64,000 nt of DNA from Winogradskyella marincola. GTDB lineage: Bacteria > Bacteroidota > Bacteroidia > Flavobacteriales > Flavobacteriaceae. The position numbers were made by a program, and so were the translations under genes. Shown piece after piece: positions 1 to 10,533 of this stretch. The notes beneath the pieces are model-generated. The model was given only the letters and a program-made list of their open reading frames with translations. It was not told where the DNA came from and ran no database searches. The stretch is taken from the NCBI RefSeq assembly GCF_029624125.1, contig NZ_JARSBN010000002.1, positions 186,001-250,000 on the forward strand. Direction: 5' to 3'. Numbering within the stretch: the stretch's first letter is position 1; each line of letters begins with the position of its first letter.

Positions 1-320
1 TTAAGCCCTTCTACTTTTGGAGTTAAGTGTACCGTGTAATTGTTTTTAGAAATTTCTAACTTTCTTAACTGAAAAGGCTCATACAACAGATTCTTAAAGT
101 AGATAACTTCTCTGTCGTTAAACTTATTTAGATTGGCATTACCATCAAAATCGGTAACTTCGTACTTTGTTTTTTTTAAATTATATAAAGAAACACCTGA
201 AACAGGTTGATTTGTACCCTCTTCTAAAACCGTGATGGTTTGGGCTTTTATGCCTTTAGAACACAGGCACAAAATGATAGTAAAAATGATACTACATTTT
301 AGTTTTATATACTTTGTCAT
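1..320 (-). CDS. N-terminal part of a TonB-receptor-like outer membrane protein (partial)
   Basis: The reading frame starts at an ATG at 318-320 and runs off the left edge without a stop, so only about 106 residues are seen. It begins with a hydrophobic signal peptide ending in KAQ, followed by a short domain with the pattern TITVLEEGTNQPVSGVSLYN. This resembles the CarboxypepD_reg-like beta-sandwich found at the N-terminus of many Bacteroidetes TonB-dependent receptors. It lies 25 nt downstream of recO on the same strand and is probably co-transcribed with it. The transported substrate cannot be told from this fragment, and it could also be another protein carrying this domain. Confidence 0.7.
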   Translation of the reverse strand, partial: MTKYIKLKCSIIFTIILCLCSKGIKAQTITVLEEGTNQPVSGVSLYNLKKTKYEVTDFDGNANLNKFNDREVIYFKNLLYEPFQLRKLEISKNNYTVHLTPKVEGL

Positions 321-345
321 AAAATACTTCTGTAATAAAATTGGC

Positions 346-1065
346 TTAATGAAACACTTCATTTAGCACTTGTAATGATTTTGGTTTTTTAAAACCATCC
401 AAATGTAACTCAAAATAATGCAATAAGACATTTAAAAACTCTCTCCTTTGTTTTGCATTGATTTTAATACTATTTAATGCATCAAAATTTGTGCCCAATA
501 GCTGTTTTAAGAGTGTTAAATTTTCACCAGAAATAGAGTAAATACTATGATTGGTAGATTCAAAAATTCCGGATTCCATGTTAAAATATGGCTGCTCTAT
601 ATTAATACTGTCTGGTAAAAAGCCAAGATAACGCGTTAACTTTAGCAAAAACAACAAATGAAAATTAGAAAACTGATCTGCACTATCGAGATATTGTAAC
701 GCAATTTCGAGATAATTAAATAGTGATTCGTTTTTCTCTTCCTCCTTAAGTGTGTGCACTAGAACTTCTGAAAGAAATAGTGCAATAGAGCTCTTGTAAA
801 TATTAGAATGTACTGTACGATATATATAACTAAACTTTACTTCTTTAATGCCTTGAAGCGACCTATTGGTTTTAAAATTTTCTTCGAAAGATAATTGAGA
901 CAAAGCCTGGTAGTATATTGTTTTGCTACTCCCTTTTCTAGATTTTAAAACCCCTCTTAAAAGGTAAGTTACCACTCCACGCTCTTTGGTATAACACTTT
1001 ACAATAAGATCGTGGTCTCTGTATTTTAGTTTAGAAAGAACAATACCTTGGTTTTTTGCAAACAT
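346..1065 (-). CDS. recO: DNA repair protein RecO
   Basis: RecO mediates loading of RecA onto SSB-coated DNA in the RecFOR recombination pathway, in the cytoplasm. The 239-residue product has the family layout: an N-terminal OB fold (about residues 1-80, opening with KNQGIVLSKLKYRDHDLIV) followed by a helical C-terminal domain. The length is typical for Bacteroidetes RecO, and no zinc-binding cysteine cluster is visible, as is usual in this phylum. The ATG lies 1 nt past the stop of the upstream porZ gene, so the two are translationally close and likely form one operon with the receptor fragment downstream. Confidence 0.93.
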   Translation of the reverse strand: MFAKNQGIVLSKLKYRDHDLIVKCYTKERGVVTYLLRGVLKSRKGSSKTIYYQALSQLSFEENFKTNRSLQGIKEVKFSYIYRTVHSNIYKSSIALFLSEVLVHTLKEEEKNESLFNYLEIALQYLDSADQFSNFHLLFLLKLTRYLGFLPDSINIEQPYFNMESGIFESTNHSIYSISGENLTLLKQLLGTNFDALNSIKINAKQRREFLNVLLHYFELHLDGFKKPKSLQVLNEVFH

Positions 1066-1066
1066 C

Positions 1067-3448
1067 TTATCGTACTATAAGCACCTTTAAAACCTTTGTT
1101 TCAAACGAATCTAAGTCTGAAATCATTACAAGATAAACACCTGTTCTTACTATAGAGTTTCCTAGGTTTTTACCATTCCATACAGCTGTACCTCCATCTA
1201 TAGCAAAGTTATAATTAGCATTTGAAGATCTTAAATTGATATTAGACTGAGCTTCAGCAACAAGGTTACCTTCAATATCGGTAATCTTAATATTTACGTT
1301 TTCTGTTAACCCACTAATTTTAATACCTTTATTGATATCATTTAAATCATTAAATCCTAACACATTATATTCTGGTCGCACAGGATTAGGATATACAAAG
1401 GCATCTTCTAATGTTTCTTCTGGCTTAGAACCACCAGCCTTAAACGAAAGTAAACCCTTAGTTGTTGCTATATAAACCTCTCCATTATTAGAGTCTAATG
1501 CAACATCTAGAATTCTATTAGAAGGCAACGGAGAATTATCTTTTGTAAAATGATAAATGGTGTTTTGTCCGTCTGGTGAAAAGTAAAACAAACCAGAGTC
1601 TACTGTACCAACCCACTTGTTATTAGAACCATCAGCTTCAATATCTGTTATCGTTTGAGATTCTAATAACTCTTGCGCAATTCCATCTTCTAAAATAATA
1701 ATTGAACTTAAAGTAGGATTAGGGTCTTCAAAAAAGCCAGACGTATTATACAAAACCCGTAAACCTAAAACTGTACCAATCCATAATTGATTTCTATTAT
1801 CAATTTCTAAGGCTGTAACTCTGGGAGAAGGAAGGTTTTGCTCTTCTGAAACTAAATTTTTTAACGGATTAGAAAGACCTTCATTATAAGCGTAAAGACC
1901 ATTAGAATAACCACCTATCCATTTTGTACCATTATTATCTATTTCGATATCAAAAAAACCAAATTCATCATTCAATGTATCTTCTATTATTGAAGAAAAA
2001 TCATAACCTTGCCAGCTTCCTGAGTTTGGGTCATAAGATTTTAAAGGGTTTGGTGCGCGAGCAGTTAAACTCCAAAGGACACCGTCATCATCAAAAGTAG
2101 ATGCTGAAACCCTAATACTTACAGCTGATGGGTTGCTTGGAATTATTAACGACTCTAATCCACTGTTTTCTTGATTATATAAAATTGTAGGTTCAAAATT
2201 ATTTATTTCTAAAATTCCATTTTGAAAAGAACTCACAAAAGCTTGATTTGGATTAAAAGGATTTACGGATATTTTAGATAAGTTTCTGGCACCAAAAACA
2301 CTATCAAAAGGTATACTTTCCCAATTATTGTCTCGTAGATAGCTTAAACCTCTTGCTCTTTGAGGAGAAGGATCAAAAGAAAATGTATAATCTCCAAAAC
2401 ATGCCCAAACGGCATCAGAGTCTGCGTTAAGTCTAAACACCTCATTCATTAATGGTCCATTAGGTTTAATTTCTGCATATGTTAATCCATCAAAAATTGC
2501 AGTTGATAAAACACCATAATCCTGAGTGCCAATATATACATCATCATTAACTAAAACCGCAGAAGAAAAACGTGTATCATAATCTGCGTTAGTGTTATAA
2601 CTCTCAACCAACTGGGCATTCTCATCATAAACTTGAATAGTATTAATGTTTGATAAGATTAAATTACCTTGACTAACCTCCGAATCAACTGGATTTAAAG
2701 GCAATACAAATAATTGTGATAAACCAGTGTTGGTTACTTCAAAAAAAGTTCTGTCTAATCGTACTGCATAAGCTAGATCCCCTACAGTATTAATATTTGT
2801 AAAATTACCGCCTGATACGGTTTGCCATTGTGAAAAGTCAATAAGGTTAGGATTGTTTAAATCCGCTTTTTTTAAACCATTATTACCAGAGCATGCTGCG
2901 AAAATTTCGTTATTTAATACTGTAACCTGATTAACTATAATTTGCGATCCTCCATTTCCTAAAAAAAAAGTATCCCCAAATTCTAATCGCTCTAAGTCGT
3001 ACACAGAAACGCCATAATCTGTAGAAGTATAAACCAAACCTTCATGTTCATAAAAATGGTTAATAGACTTATTATCTGGCGTAATGTTTTGTTTTTCTAA
3101 AATATCTACCACAGACAACACTGAGTTATCTGTTTCTGAATACACTTCTATAAGACCTGTTTCGTAACCTATCACTAAATACTGGTATTCATCGCTATAA
3201 AGTATTGTTGTTATTTGCTCACCAGACAAGCCTTCTACCGTTGTAATTGTATTTATTTCACCTGTTAAAGTATCATATTCAAAAACAGCATTTTGAGCAG
3301 CGGCATATATTTTATCTGTTCCACTAACAACATCAACAATATCACTATAAGAAAAATGTGCTTGCCATAATGCAGAAAAATCTTGAGCACAAAGATTAAG
3401 TGATAAACTAAAAAAGAATATTAAAAATTTAAAAACCGTTTTATGCAT
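1067..3448 (-). CDS. porZ: PorZ-like two-beta-propeller protein of type IX secretion
   Basis: PorZ belongs to the T9SS attachment complex on the cell surface, where in Porphyromonas it delivers anionic LPS to the sortase PorU. A frame can open at a TTG at 3466, but the ATG at 3448 is preferred because it begins directly with a clean signal peptide (MHKTVFKFLIFFFSLSLNLC then AQ). The body of about 680 residues is made of short repeats of the two-component-regulator propeller type (for example NNGTKWIGGYSNGLYAYN, NNKWVGTVDSGLFYF). The C-terminus has YPNPVRPEYN and ends VYLVMISD...KVLKVLIVR, a T9SS sorting-like domain. The neighbour recO is 1 nt away. The identification rests on fold pattern, size and the recO linkage. 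Confidence 0.82.
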   Translation of the reverse strand: MHKTVFKFLIFFFSLSLNLCAQDFSALWQAHFSYSDIVDVVSGTDKIYAAAQNAVFEYDTLTGEINTITTVEGLSGEQITTILYSDEYQYLVIGYETGLIEVYSETDNSVLSVVDILEKQNITPDNKSINHFYEHEGLVYTSTDYGVSVYDLERLEFGDTFFLGNGGSQIIVNQVTVLNNEIFAACSGNNGLKKADLNNPNLIDFSQWQTVSGGNFTNINTVGDLAYAVRLDRTFFEVTNTGLSQLFVLPLNPVDSEVSQGNLILSNINTIQVYDENAQLVESYNTNADYDTRFSSAVLVNDDVYIGTQDYGVLSTAIFDGLTYAEIKPNGPLMNEVFRLNADSDAVWACFGDYTFSFDPSPQRARGLSYLRDNNWESIPFDSVFGARNLSKISVNPFNPNQAFVSSFQNGILEINNFEPTILYNQENSGLESLIIPSNPSAVSIRVSASTFDDDGVLWSLTARAPNPLKSYDPNSGSWQGYDFSSIIEDTLNDEFGFFDIEIDNNGTKWIGGYSNGLYAYNEGLSNPLKNLVSEEQNLPSPRVTALEIDNRNQLWIGTVLGLRVLYNTSGFFEDPNPTLSSIIILEDGIAQELLESQTITDIEADGSNNKWVGTVDSGLFYFSPDGQNTIYHFTKDNSPLPSNRILDVALDSNNGEVYIATTKGLLSFKAGGSKPEETLEDAFVYPNPVRPEYNVLGFNDLNDINKGIKISGLTENVNIKITDIEGNLVAEAQSNINLRSSNANYNFAIDGGTAVWNGKNLGNSIVRTGVYLVMISDLDSFETKVLKVLIVR

Positions 3449-3515
3449 TATAGTTTGTTTGCTCAAATATATTTAATAGTAACGACAATATTATGCTAAT
3501 CATATAATATGTAAC

Positions 3516-3549
3516 AAAAAAAGCTTCCGTAATTAACGGAAGCTTTTTA
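3516..3549 (-). terminator. Rho-independent terminator after gdhA
   Basis: A 10-bp perfect inverted repeat (AAGCTTCCGT / ACGGAAGCTT with a 5-nt loop) is flanked by A and T runs. It sits 20 nt downstream of the glutamate dehydrogenase stop, which is transcribed on the minus strand, and separates it from porZ. Confidence 0.85.
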
Positions 3550-3568
3550 ATCTTTTAAGACTTTTATA

Positions 3569-4978
<1,410 letters not shown>

Positions 4979-5073
4979 TTATTTTTTTTATATTCTCAAT
5001 TATTTTTTAAATATTCGGGCTTTGTAATAAAATTCTTCTCCCTAAAAGAAATTTGCATTTTATCCGTTTTATT

Positions 5074-5102
5074 TTGTGTTTCGTCGAGTTTTTATATATT
5101 TG
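5074..5102 (+). promoter_or_regulatory. Bacteroidetes-type promoter
   Basis: TTG at 5074-5076, an 18-nt spacer, then TATATTTG at 5095-5102. This matches the TTG-N17..23-TAnnTTTG consensus of flavobacterial housekeeping promoters and lies 30 nt upstream of the ATG at 5132. Confidence 0.6.
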
Positions 5103-5131
5103 TTCGGCAACCACTTAATCACAAGTGTTTT

Positions 5132-5935
5132 ATGGTAAGACATATTAAAAAATTATTTATGCTGTTTGGATTGATAGGTGCAATTCAAACCTCTTCTGCC
5201 CAATTGGGTTTTTCTCACGAAATAGGTGCATTTGTTGGAGCGGTTGCGTTTCAATCTGACTTTGGTGTTAGAAGTAATTTTGAAACTAATTCTGGTAATT
5301 CTGGTGTTGCACTAGGTATTGTACACTACATAAATTTTGCCTACAGAGCGGATTGTAACTGTTACACAACAGACACTTATTTTAATGATCACTTTAAAAT
5401 AAGAAGTGAAATCTCTTGGAACAAAACATCATTAGAGCATTTTGGAGAATGGGTTGATGATGACTTAACTAGTGTTGAAGCTGATAAGCTTAGAGCTCAT
5501 AGCGGAGAAGCTCAAAACTGGGATATTGGTATGCAGCTAGAGTATTTCCCTAGAAGTATTAGAGAGTTTTCTGCTGGTGCCTATTCTTTTGCCCCTTTTG
5601 CAGCAGTTGGTGCTCACTTTGTATCTTTCAATCCAACTGTTGAGACAACTTATGGAGATAGAAATCCTTTAAACAATAACAATTTCTACAGTGGTTGGAA
5701 TACTGTATCTAATGGTGATCCTTTTGTTAGTTCTGAGTCGGGCTCTACATGGTCCGTAGTTTCTAGTATTGGAACACGTTATAAACTAACAGTTTTATCA
5801 GACCTATTTGTAGAATTGAGATGGCAATATTATTTTGATGATTTTATTGATGGTCTTAATCATAAACTACCATCAAATAAGGCAAAAGACTGGAACCTTT
5901 GGCTAAATTTTGGCTACATCTATTATTTAGATTAA
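5132..5935 (+). CDS. Outer-membrane beta-barrel protein, flavobacterial family
   Basis: The product is a 267-residue exported protein. The long frame reaching back to 4934 overlaps the promoter and is not used; the ATG at 5132 gives a good signal peptide (MVRHIKKLFMLFGLIGAIQTSSA before QLGFSHEIGAF). The rest is rich in Gly, aromatic residues and alternating hydrophobic strands, and ends in WNLWLNFGYIYYLD, typical of small outer-membrane barrels. A CNC motif occurs near residue 70. It looks like the family sometimes labelled THC0290_0291 in Flavobacteriaceae, but that name is from memory. It is divergent from gdhA, and no function can be inferred. Confidence 0.75.
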   Translation: MVRHIKKLFMLFGLIGAIQTSSAQLGFSHEIGAFVGAVAFQSDFGVRSNFETNSGNSGVALGIVHYINFAYRADCNCYTTDTYFNDHFKIRSEISWNKTSLEHFGEWVDDDLTSVEADKLRAHSGEAQNWDIGMQLEYFPRSIREFSAGAYSFAPFAAVGAHFVSFNPTVETTYGDRNPLNNNNFYSGWNTVSNGDPFVSSESGSTWSVVSSIGTRYKLTVLSDLFVELRWQYYFDDFIDGLNHKLPSNKAKDWNLWLNFGYIYYLD

Positions 5936-5952
5936 TAGAAGGTTGTTTTTAA

Positions 5953-7092
5953 TTAACCTATTGCTTGTTTAAGGTCTGCTATTAGATCTTCTTTATCTTC
6001 TATACCTACACTTAGTCGTATTAATGAGTCAACAACTCCTGTTTTCTCTCTTTCATCTTTTGGTATACTTGCATGTGTCATACTTGCAGGGTGACCTGCT
6101 AAAGATTCTACACCACCAAGAGACTCTGCGAGTGTAAATATGTTTAAATTTTCAACTATTTTAATGGCTTCTTCATAATTATTTCCTTTTGTTCTAAAAG
6201 AAACCATACCGCCAAAATCTTTCATTTGAGATTTTGCAATGTCGTGATTAGGATGATTCTTAAAGCCTGGCCAATATACATTTTCAATTTTTGGATGATT
6301 ATCTAAGAACTCTGCAACTGCTCTACCATTTTCACAATGACGTTGCATCCTTACATGTAATGTTTTTATACCTCTAAGAACTAAAAAAGCATCTTGCGGA
6401 CCACAAATAGCACCACTTGCATTTTGAATAAAATATAACTTATCCGCTAATTCTTTATCTCTTACAACCAAAGCTCCCATTACCACATCACTGTGACCTC
6501 CCAAATATTTAGTAGCTGAGTGCATAACAATATCTGCACCCAAATCTAATGGCTGTTGTAAGTATGGTGTTGCAAACGTATTATCTACAGCTAATAATAG
6601 ATTATGCTTCTTAGAAATTTTTGTTATCGCTTTGATGTCAATAATATTCATCATAGGGTTTGTTGGAGTTTCTACCCAAATGAGTTTGGTTTTTGATGTT
6701 ATGTAACTTTCAATTTTATCTGCGTTATGCATTCCAACAAAATGAAACTTAATTCCAAAATCTTCATATATTTTAGTAAAAAGACGGTATGTACCACCAT
6801 ACAAATCATTTGTAGAAATCACCTCATCACCTGGTTTCATTAACTTTAAAACAGCATCAATAGCTGCTAATCCAGAACCAAATGCTAAACCATAATTTCC
6901 ACTCTCTAAACTCGCAAAAGATTGTTCTAACGCATGTCTTGTTGGGTTATGAGTTCTGGAATACTCATAGCCTTTGTGACCTCCAGGTGTAGATTGCGCA
7001 TAAGTGGTAGTTTGGTATATCGGAGGCATTACAGATCCGTGTGCAACATCAGGCTCTTGACCTCCGTGTATAGTCTTAGTATTAAATTTCAT
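5953..7092 (-). CDS. metB: Trans-sulfuration PLP enzyme (cystathionine gamma-synthase/lyase type)
   Basis: This fold-type I PLP enzyme makes or cleaves cystathionine in methionine/cysteine metabolism. The 379 residues are standard length. Visible family features are the N-terminal TKTIHGGQEPD, the substrate/tetramer region YEYSRTHNPTR, the PLP aspartate in AVDNTFATPYLQQPL, and the Schiff-base lysine in MHSATKYLGGHSDVVMG. A late SLGGVESL motif is typical of the gamma-synthase/lyase group. Synthase and lyase activity cannot be separated from sequence alone. The gene is alone on its strand, convergent with the upstream barrel gene. Confidence 0.85.
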   Translation of the reverse strand: MKFNTKTIHGGQEPDVAHGSVMPPIYQTTTYAQSTPGGHKGYEYSRTHNPTRHALEQSFASLESGNYGLAFGSGLAAIDAVLKLMKPGDEVISTNDLYGGTYRLFTKIYEDFGIKFHFVGMHNADKIESYITSKTKLIWVETPTNPMMNIIDIKAITKISKKHNLLLAVDNTFATPYLQQPLDLGADIVMHSATKYLGGHSDVVMGALVVRDKELADKLYFIQNASGAICGPQDAFLVLRGIKTLHVRMQRHCENGRAVAEFLDNHPKIENVYWPGFKNHPNHDIAKSQMKDFGGMVSFRTKGNNYEEAIKIVENLNIFTLAESLGGVESLAGHPASMTHASIPKDEREKTGVVDSLIRLSVGIEDKEDLIADLKQAIG

Positions 7093-7296
7093 ATCTATTT
7101 TATTGCTTTTATTTATCTAACGAAGCCTCTAATGTTAAAAATAATTATTAACTATTATTTTAACATATCCATTTCACTATAAATTAAAAAAGGGTTATCT
7201 TAATCGTAGTAAATTTACAGAAAACAAAACCTTGTAAAGCACAACAAATTTAACCCATAATCTGTTCTTTATTAAGCACCACAATCCCTTTAATGA

Positions 7297-8037
7297 ATGA
7301 TTAACAAGAAATCTACCTCAATTCTATCTTTAGCTTTATTTCTAAGCCTATTTTTAGTGTCTTCATGTAATAATGAGTCTAAACCTATAAGTTTTGAAAA
7401 CAACTCTTACGAAAACAACTACGAAGCTGACATTTCTGTTTCTATTGATGAAGCTGCTGGTAACGACGACATCAGTAAGGTTATTAATTTCAAAATAAAA
7501 GAAGCTATAATTTCTACGCTAAGTGATGTTACAAAAAAAACAAACTTAGAATCAGTTTTAGAAGATTTTAATTCTGAATATATTGCTTTTAAAAAAGAAT
7601 TTCCTGAAGCATCTCATCCAGCTTGGGAGCTTCATATTGAAGCTGAAAAATCTTACCAATCCGAAGACGTCATCACACTTTCTGTTAACACTTATGAATT
7701 TAAAGGTGGTGCACACGGCAATGATAAGATTAAGTTTTTAAATCTTAATACTGCTACAGGAGACGTTTACAACATAAATGATCTTGTAGAAAATTCTAAA
7801 GACTTTAAGACACTTGCCAAAACGTATTTCTTAAAATCCATTGATGCTGATAAAGAAAATAATAAAATTGAAGATTACTTCTTTGGCAAACCTTTTCAGT
7901 TACCAGAAAATATTGGATTTAGTGACGATGGTTTAGTTTTTTTATACAATGTGTATGAAGTTGCTTCTTACAATCAAGGCTACACAGAGTTTATTATTCC
8001 TTTTGATACTGTTGAGCCTTTCTTAAAAGTTAAGTAG
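7297..8037 (+). CDS. Lipoprotein with DUF4163/DUF3298 (RsiV-like) domains
   Basis: A 246-residue predicted lipoprotein. A hydrophobic leader is followed by a lipobox-like LVSSCNNE, which places the lipidated Cys near residue 24. The body matches the DUF4163-DUF3298 pattern known from Bacillus RsiV and many Bacteroidetes lipoproteins. It includes the conserved VNTYEFKGGAHGN segment, then FLNLNTATGDVYNINDLV, and a C-terminal PFDTVEPFLK. In RsiV this domain binds lysozyme, but no sigma factor is encoded next to this copy, so the role here is unknown. It is probably periplasm-facing. Confidence 0.75.
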   Translation: MINKKSTSILSLALFLSLFLVSSCNNESKPISFENNSYENNYEADISVSIDEAAGNDDISKVINFKIKEAIISTLSDVTKKTNLESVLEDFNSEYIAFKKEFPEASHPAWELHIEAEKSYQSEDVITLSVNTYEFKGGAHGNDKIKFLNLNTATGDVYNINDLVENSKDFKTLAKTYFLKSIDADKENNKIEDYFFGKPFQLPENIGFSDDGLVFLYNVYEVASYNQGYTEFIIPFDTVEPFLKVK

Positions 8038-8098
8038 GTTTTCTAATAAATCGAGCTAAAAGTCCGTTCTTTGCAACTACATTATTACAAGGTAAAAA

Positions 8099-8452
8099 AT
8101 GAAAAAAATCTATTATCTCAGTACTTGTGACACTTGCAAAAGAATCATTAATGAACTCAATCTACCTGAAGACTTTGAATTTCAAGATATAAAAACTCAA
8201 CCTATTACTAAAGTGCAGATTGAAGAGATGCGAAGTTTAACGGACAGTTATGAAGCACTTTTTAGTAAAAGAGCCAGATTATATAAAGAGCTAGATTTAA
8301 AAAACAAATCGCTTACAGAAGAAGGTTATAAAAACTACATATTAGAGCATTATACTTTTTTAAAGCGTCCAGTAATTATCTATAATAATAACATTTTTAT
8401 CGGCAACTCAAAAAAAGTAGTCGAAGCTGCAAAAAACACAATACATGAATAG
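8099..8452 (+). CDS. ArsC/Spx-family thioredoxin-fold protein
   Basis: A 117-residue cytoplasmic protein of the ArsC/Spx family. It starts MKKIYYLSTCDTCKRI, with the CxxC pair at residues 10 and 13, and continues with the family core (QDIKTQPITKVQIEEMRSL and FLKRPVIIYNNN, where Arg and cis-Pro are conserved). Classical ArsC reduces arsenate with glutathione/glutaredoxin. Many Bacteroidetes copies are simply annotated arsenate reductase, but a redox or regulatory role is equally possible and no ars genes are nearby. Its stop overlaps the next ORF by 8 nt, so it is co-translated with the EamA transporter. Confidence 0.8.
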   Translation: MKKIYYLSTCDTCKRIINELNLPEDFEFQDIKTQPITKVQIEEMRSLTDSYEALFSKRARLYKELDLKNKSLTEEGYKNYILEHYTFLKRPVIIYNNNIFIGNSKKVVEAAKNTIHE

Positions 8453-9338
8453 CAGAGCTTTTGCACTTTTTGCTGTTTTTATGGTGCAGCTACTATATGG
8501 TCTTAACTATACAATTGCCAAAAATGTGATGAACGCAAACCACATAAAACCCTTTGGCTTTGTATTGATACGTGTGGCTGGTGCAACACTTCTTTTTTGG
8601 TTATTGAGTCTTTTTCTTCCTAAAGAAAAAATTGAAAAAAAAGATTTCCTAAAGTTTATTGTTGCTGCCGTTTTTGGTGTTGTAGTTAATATGCTCTTCT
8701 TTTTTAAGGGACTAGAATTTACCTCACCTATACATGCCTCTGCAATAATGACAATTACACCAGTAATTATTTTAATTCTATCTGCTTATTTTCTAAAAGA
8801 AAAGGTAACAGCAATGAAAATAACTGGTATCGTTTTGGCTCTTTGTGGTGCTTTAGTACTTACTATTTATGGTAAATCGGCTAGAGAAGGCGACAATGTA
8901 CCTCTTGGAAATTTACTCATATTTCTTAACGCTATTTCTTATAGTATCTATATAATTTTGATTAAAAAACTTACTGCCAAGTACCATCCATTTACTTTTA
9001 TAAAGTGGCTTTTCTTGTTTGGTCTAATTATACTAATTCCATTTGGATACAACGATGTAAGTATTGTAGAGTGGCAAAACTTTACTCCTGGCGTTTGGTA
9101 CTCGGTAATATTTGTAGTTATTGGTGCTACTTTTGGCACCTATCTTCTTAACCCTCTAGCATTACAAAAACTTAGAGCATCTACTGTTGGTACATTTGTA
9201 TACTTACAGCCAGTAATTGCAGGCTTATTTGCATTAGCTGTTGGTGCAGATTTTATAGACGCCATTAAAATTGGTGCTATGCTTCTTATTTTTGCAGGTG
9301 TTTATGTCGTTTCTATGAAACCTAAACTAAAAAAGTAA
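8445..9338 (+). CDS. EamA/DMT-family permease
   Basis: A 297-residue integral membrane protein with ten hydrophobic segments arranged as two EamA repeats (roughly residues 5-140 and 155-292). The drug/metabolite transporter superfamily exports or imports small metabolites, and the substrate is unknown here. Repeat signatures include ASAIMTITPVIILILSAYF in the first half and GTFVYLQPVIAGLFALAV in the second. The start overlaps the ArsC-like gene by 8 nt, and the next gene follows one base after its stop, giving a tight three-gene operon. Confidence 0.88.
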   Translation: MNSRAFALFAVFMVQLLYGLNYTIAKNVMNANHIKPFGFVLIRVAGATLLFWLLSLFLPKEKIEKKDFLKFIVAAVFGVVVNMLFFFKGLEFTSPIHASAIMTITPVIILILSAYFLKEKVTAMKITGIVLALCGALVLTIYGKSAREGDNVPLGNLLIFLNAISYSIYIILIKKLTAKYHPFTFIKWLFLFGLIILIPFGYNDVSIVEWQNFTPGVWYSVIFVVIGATFGTYLLNPLALQKLRASTVGTFVYLQPVIAGLFALAVGADFIDAIKIGAMLLIFAGVYVVSMKPKLKK

Positions 9339-9339
9339 T

Positions 9340-10470
9340 TTGCCTCTAAAGACTAAAATATTTAAAACTGTTGATGCTATTCCAAAATCTTATTGGGATA
9401 GCCTCAACTGTACAAACAACATATACTACTCACCTGAGTTTTTAAAAGCTTTTGAACTTGCAAATGCAGACATAGAGTTTAACTATATCTTTATCTTAAA
9501 AGAAGGGAAAGCCGTTGCTTTTGCAAATACTCAGATTGTAACGATAGGTATAAAAACCATTACCAAAAACATAGCTATGGCTTCTGGCCTTAGACGCATT
9601 GTAAACAATATGTTTTGTTACAACCACATCAAGGTATTGTTTTGCGGTAATGTTTTTTTAAGTGGCGAATACGGTACATTTTTAAAGGAAGGAGAACCTA
9701 AGGTAAAAACGTTTAAAGCCATTGCAAAAGCTGTAAAAAAACTCTACCGATGCAAACGTCTTAGCACCATCTTTATTAAAGATTTTGAAGATGAATCTCT
9801 CTACATTACAGATCACTTAAAGGCTTTTGACTATGCGTCCATGCATGTAGAGCCTAACATGATTATTCATCTCGATTCTGCCTGGAACTCTTTTGAAGAT
9901 TACACCTCTGCATTAAAGTCTAAATACAGAGTAAAAGCCAACAGAGCTGACGCAAAAAGTGAATTATTAGAGGTTAAAAATTTCAGCAAAGAAGATATAG
10001 AATTCTACAAAGACGAATTACAAAGCTTATACCAAAATACCATTGATAATGCCGATTTTAATGCTCAAATTTTAAACCTCAACACATACATACACCTTAA
10101 AAATACTTTTGGAGCTTTATTTACTGTTAAGGGTTATTTTTTGGATGGTAAACTTGTTGGTTTTTTATCTGCAATGCAAAACAAAAATCATTTAGACGCT
10201 CACTTTATTGGCATAGATTACTCTAGTAATAAAACGTATGGCATCTACACCAGAATCTTAAATGATTATGTTCGTTTAGGAATAGAAACTAAATCCTCTC
10301 AAATAAACCTTGGCAGAACGGCTTCTGAAATTAAAAGCACGCTTGGTGCACAACCAAAAACTTTAACCTGCTACTGTAGGCATAAATATGGTTTACCGAA
10401 TAAAATCCTTAAGCCCTTTATAAAGAATGTTCATATAAAAACATTCAAGCAGCATCAACCTTTTAAATAA
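9340..10470 (+). CDS. GNAT/FemAB-like acyltransferase-fold protein
   Basis: A 376-residue protein that must begin at the TTG at 9340 or far inside, since no in-frame ATG occurs in the first 80 codons. The TTG lies immediately after the EamA stop. The C-terminal half (about residues 180-340) resembles GNAT/FemAB-like domains: SKYRVKANRADAKSELLEV, then a core with YFLDGKLVGFLSAMQ and DAHFIGIDYSSNKTYGIY, ending in INLGRTASEIKSTLGA. Related proteins acylate peptides, peptidoglycan or lipids, but the substrate is unknown. Its place in the ArsC-EamA operon gives no clear hint. Confidence 0.65.
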   Translation: MPLKTKIFKTVDAIPKSYWDSLNCTNNIYYSPEFLKAFELANADIEFNYIFILKEGKAVAFANTQIVTIGIKTITKNIAMASGLRRIVNNMFCYNHIKVLFCGNVFLSGEYGTFLKEGEPKVKTFKAIAKAVKKLYRCKRLSTIFIKDFEDESLYITDHLKAFDYASMHVEPNMIIHLDSAWNSFEDYTSALKSKYRVKANRADAKSELLEVKNFSKEDIEFYKDELQSLYQNTIDNADFNAQILNLNTYIHLKNTFGALFTVKGYFLDGKLVGFLSAMQNKNHLDAHFIGIDYSSNKTYGIYTRILNDYVRLGIETKSSQINLGRTASEIKSTLGAQPKTLTCYCRHKYGLPNKILKPFIKNVHIKTFKQHQPFK

Positions 10471-10490
10471 ATTCCTGCGAAAGCAGGAAT
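10471..10490. repeat. Dispersed palindromic repeat (20-nt hairpin)
   Basis: ATTCCTGC-GAAA-GCAGGAAT is a perfect 8-bp hairpin directly after the acyltransferase stop. A near copy of the same word family, followed by the same ATCTC trailer, occurs at 13268-13290, so this is a dispersed intergenic element rather than a gene-specific terminator. Confidence 0.6.
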
Positions 10491-10533
10491 CTCTTGGTCT
10501 TAATTTCCCAATCCTTTAGTATAATTATTTACT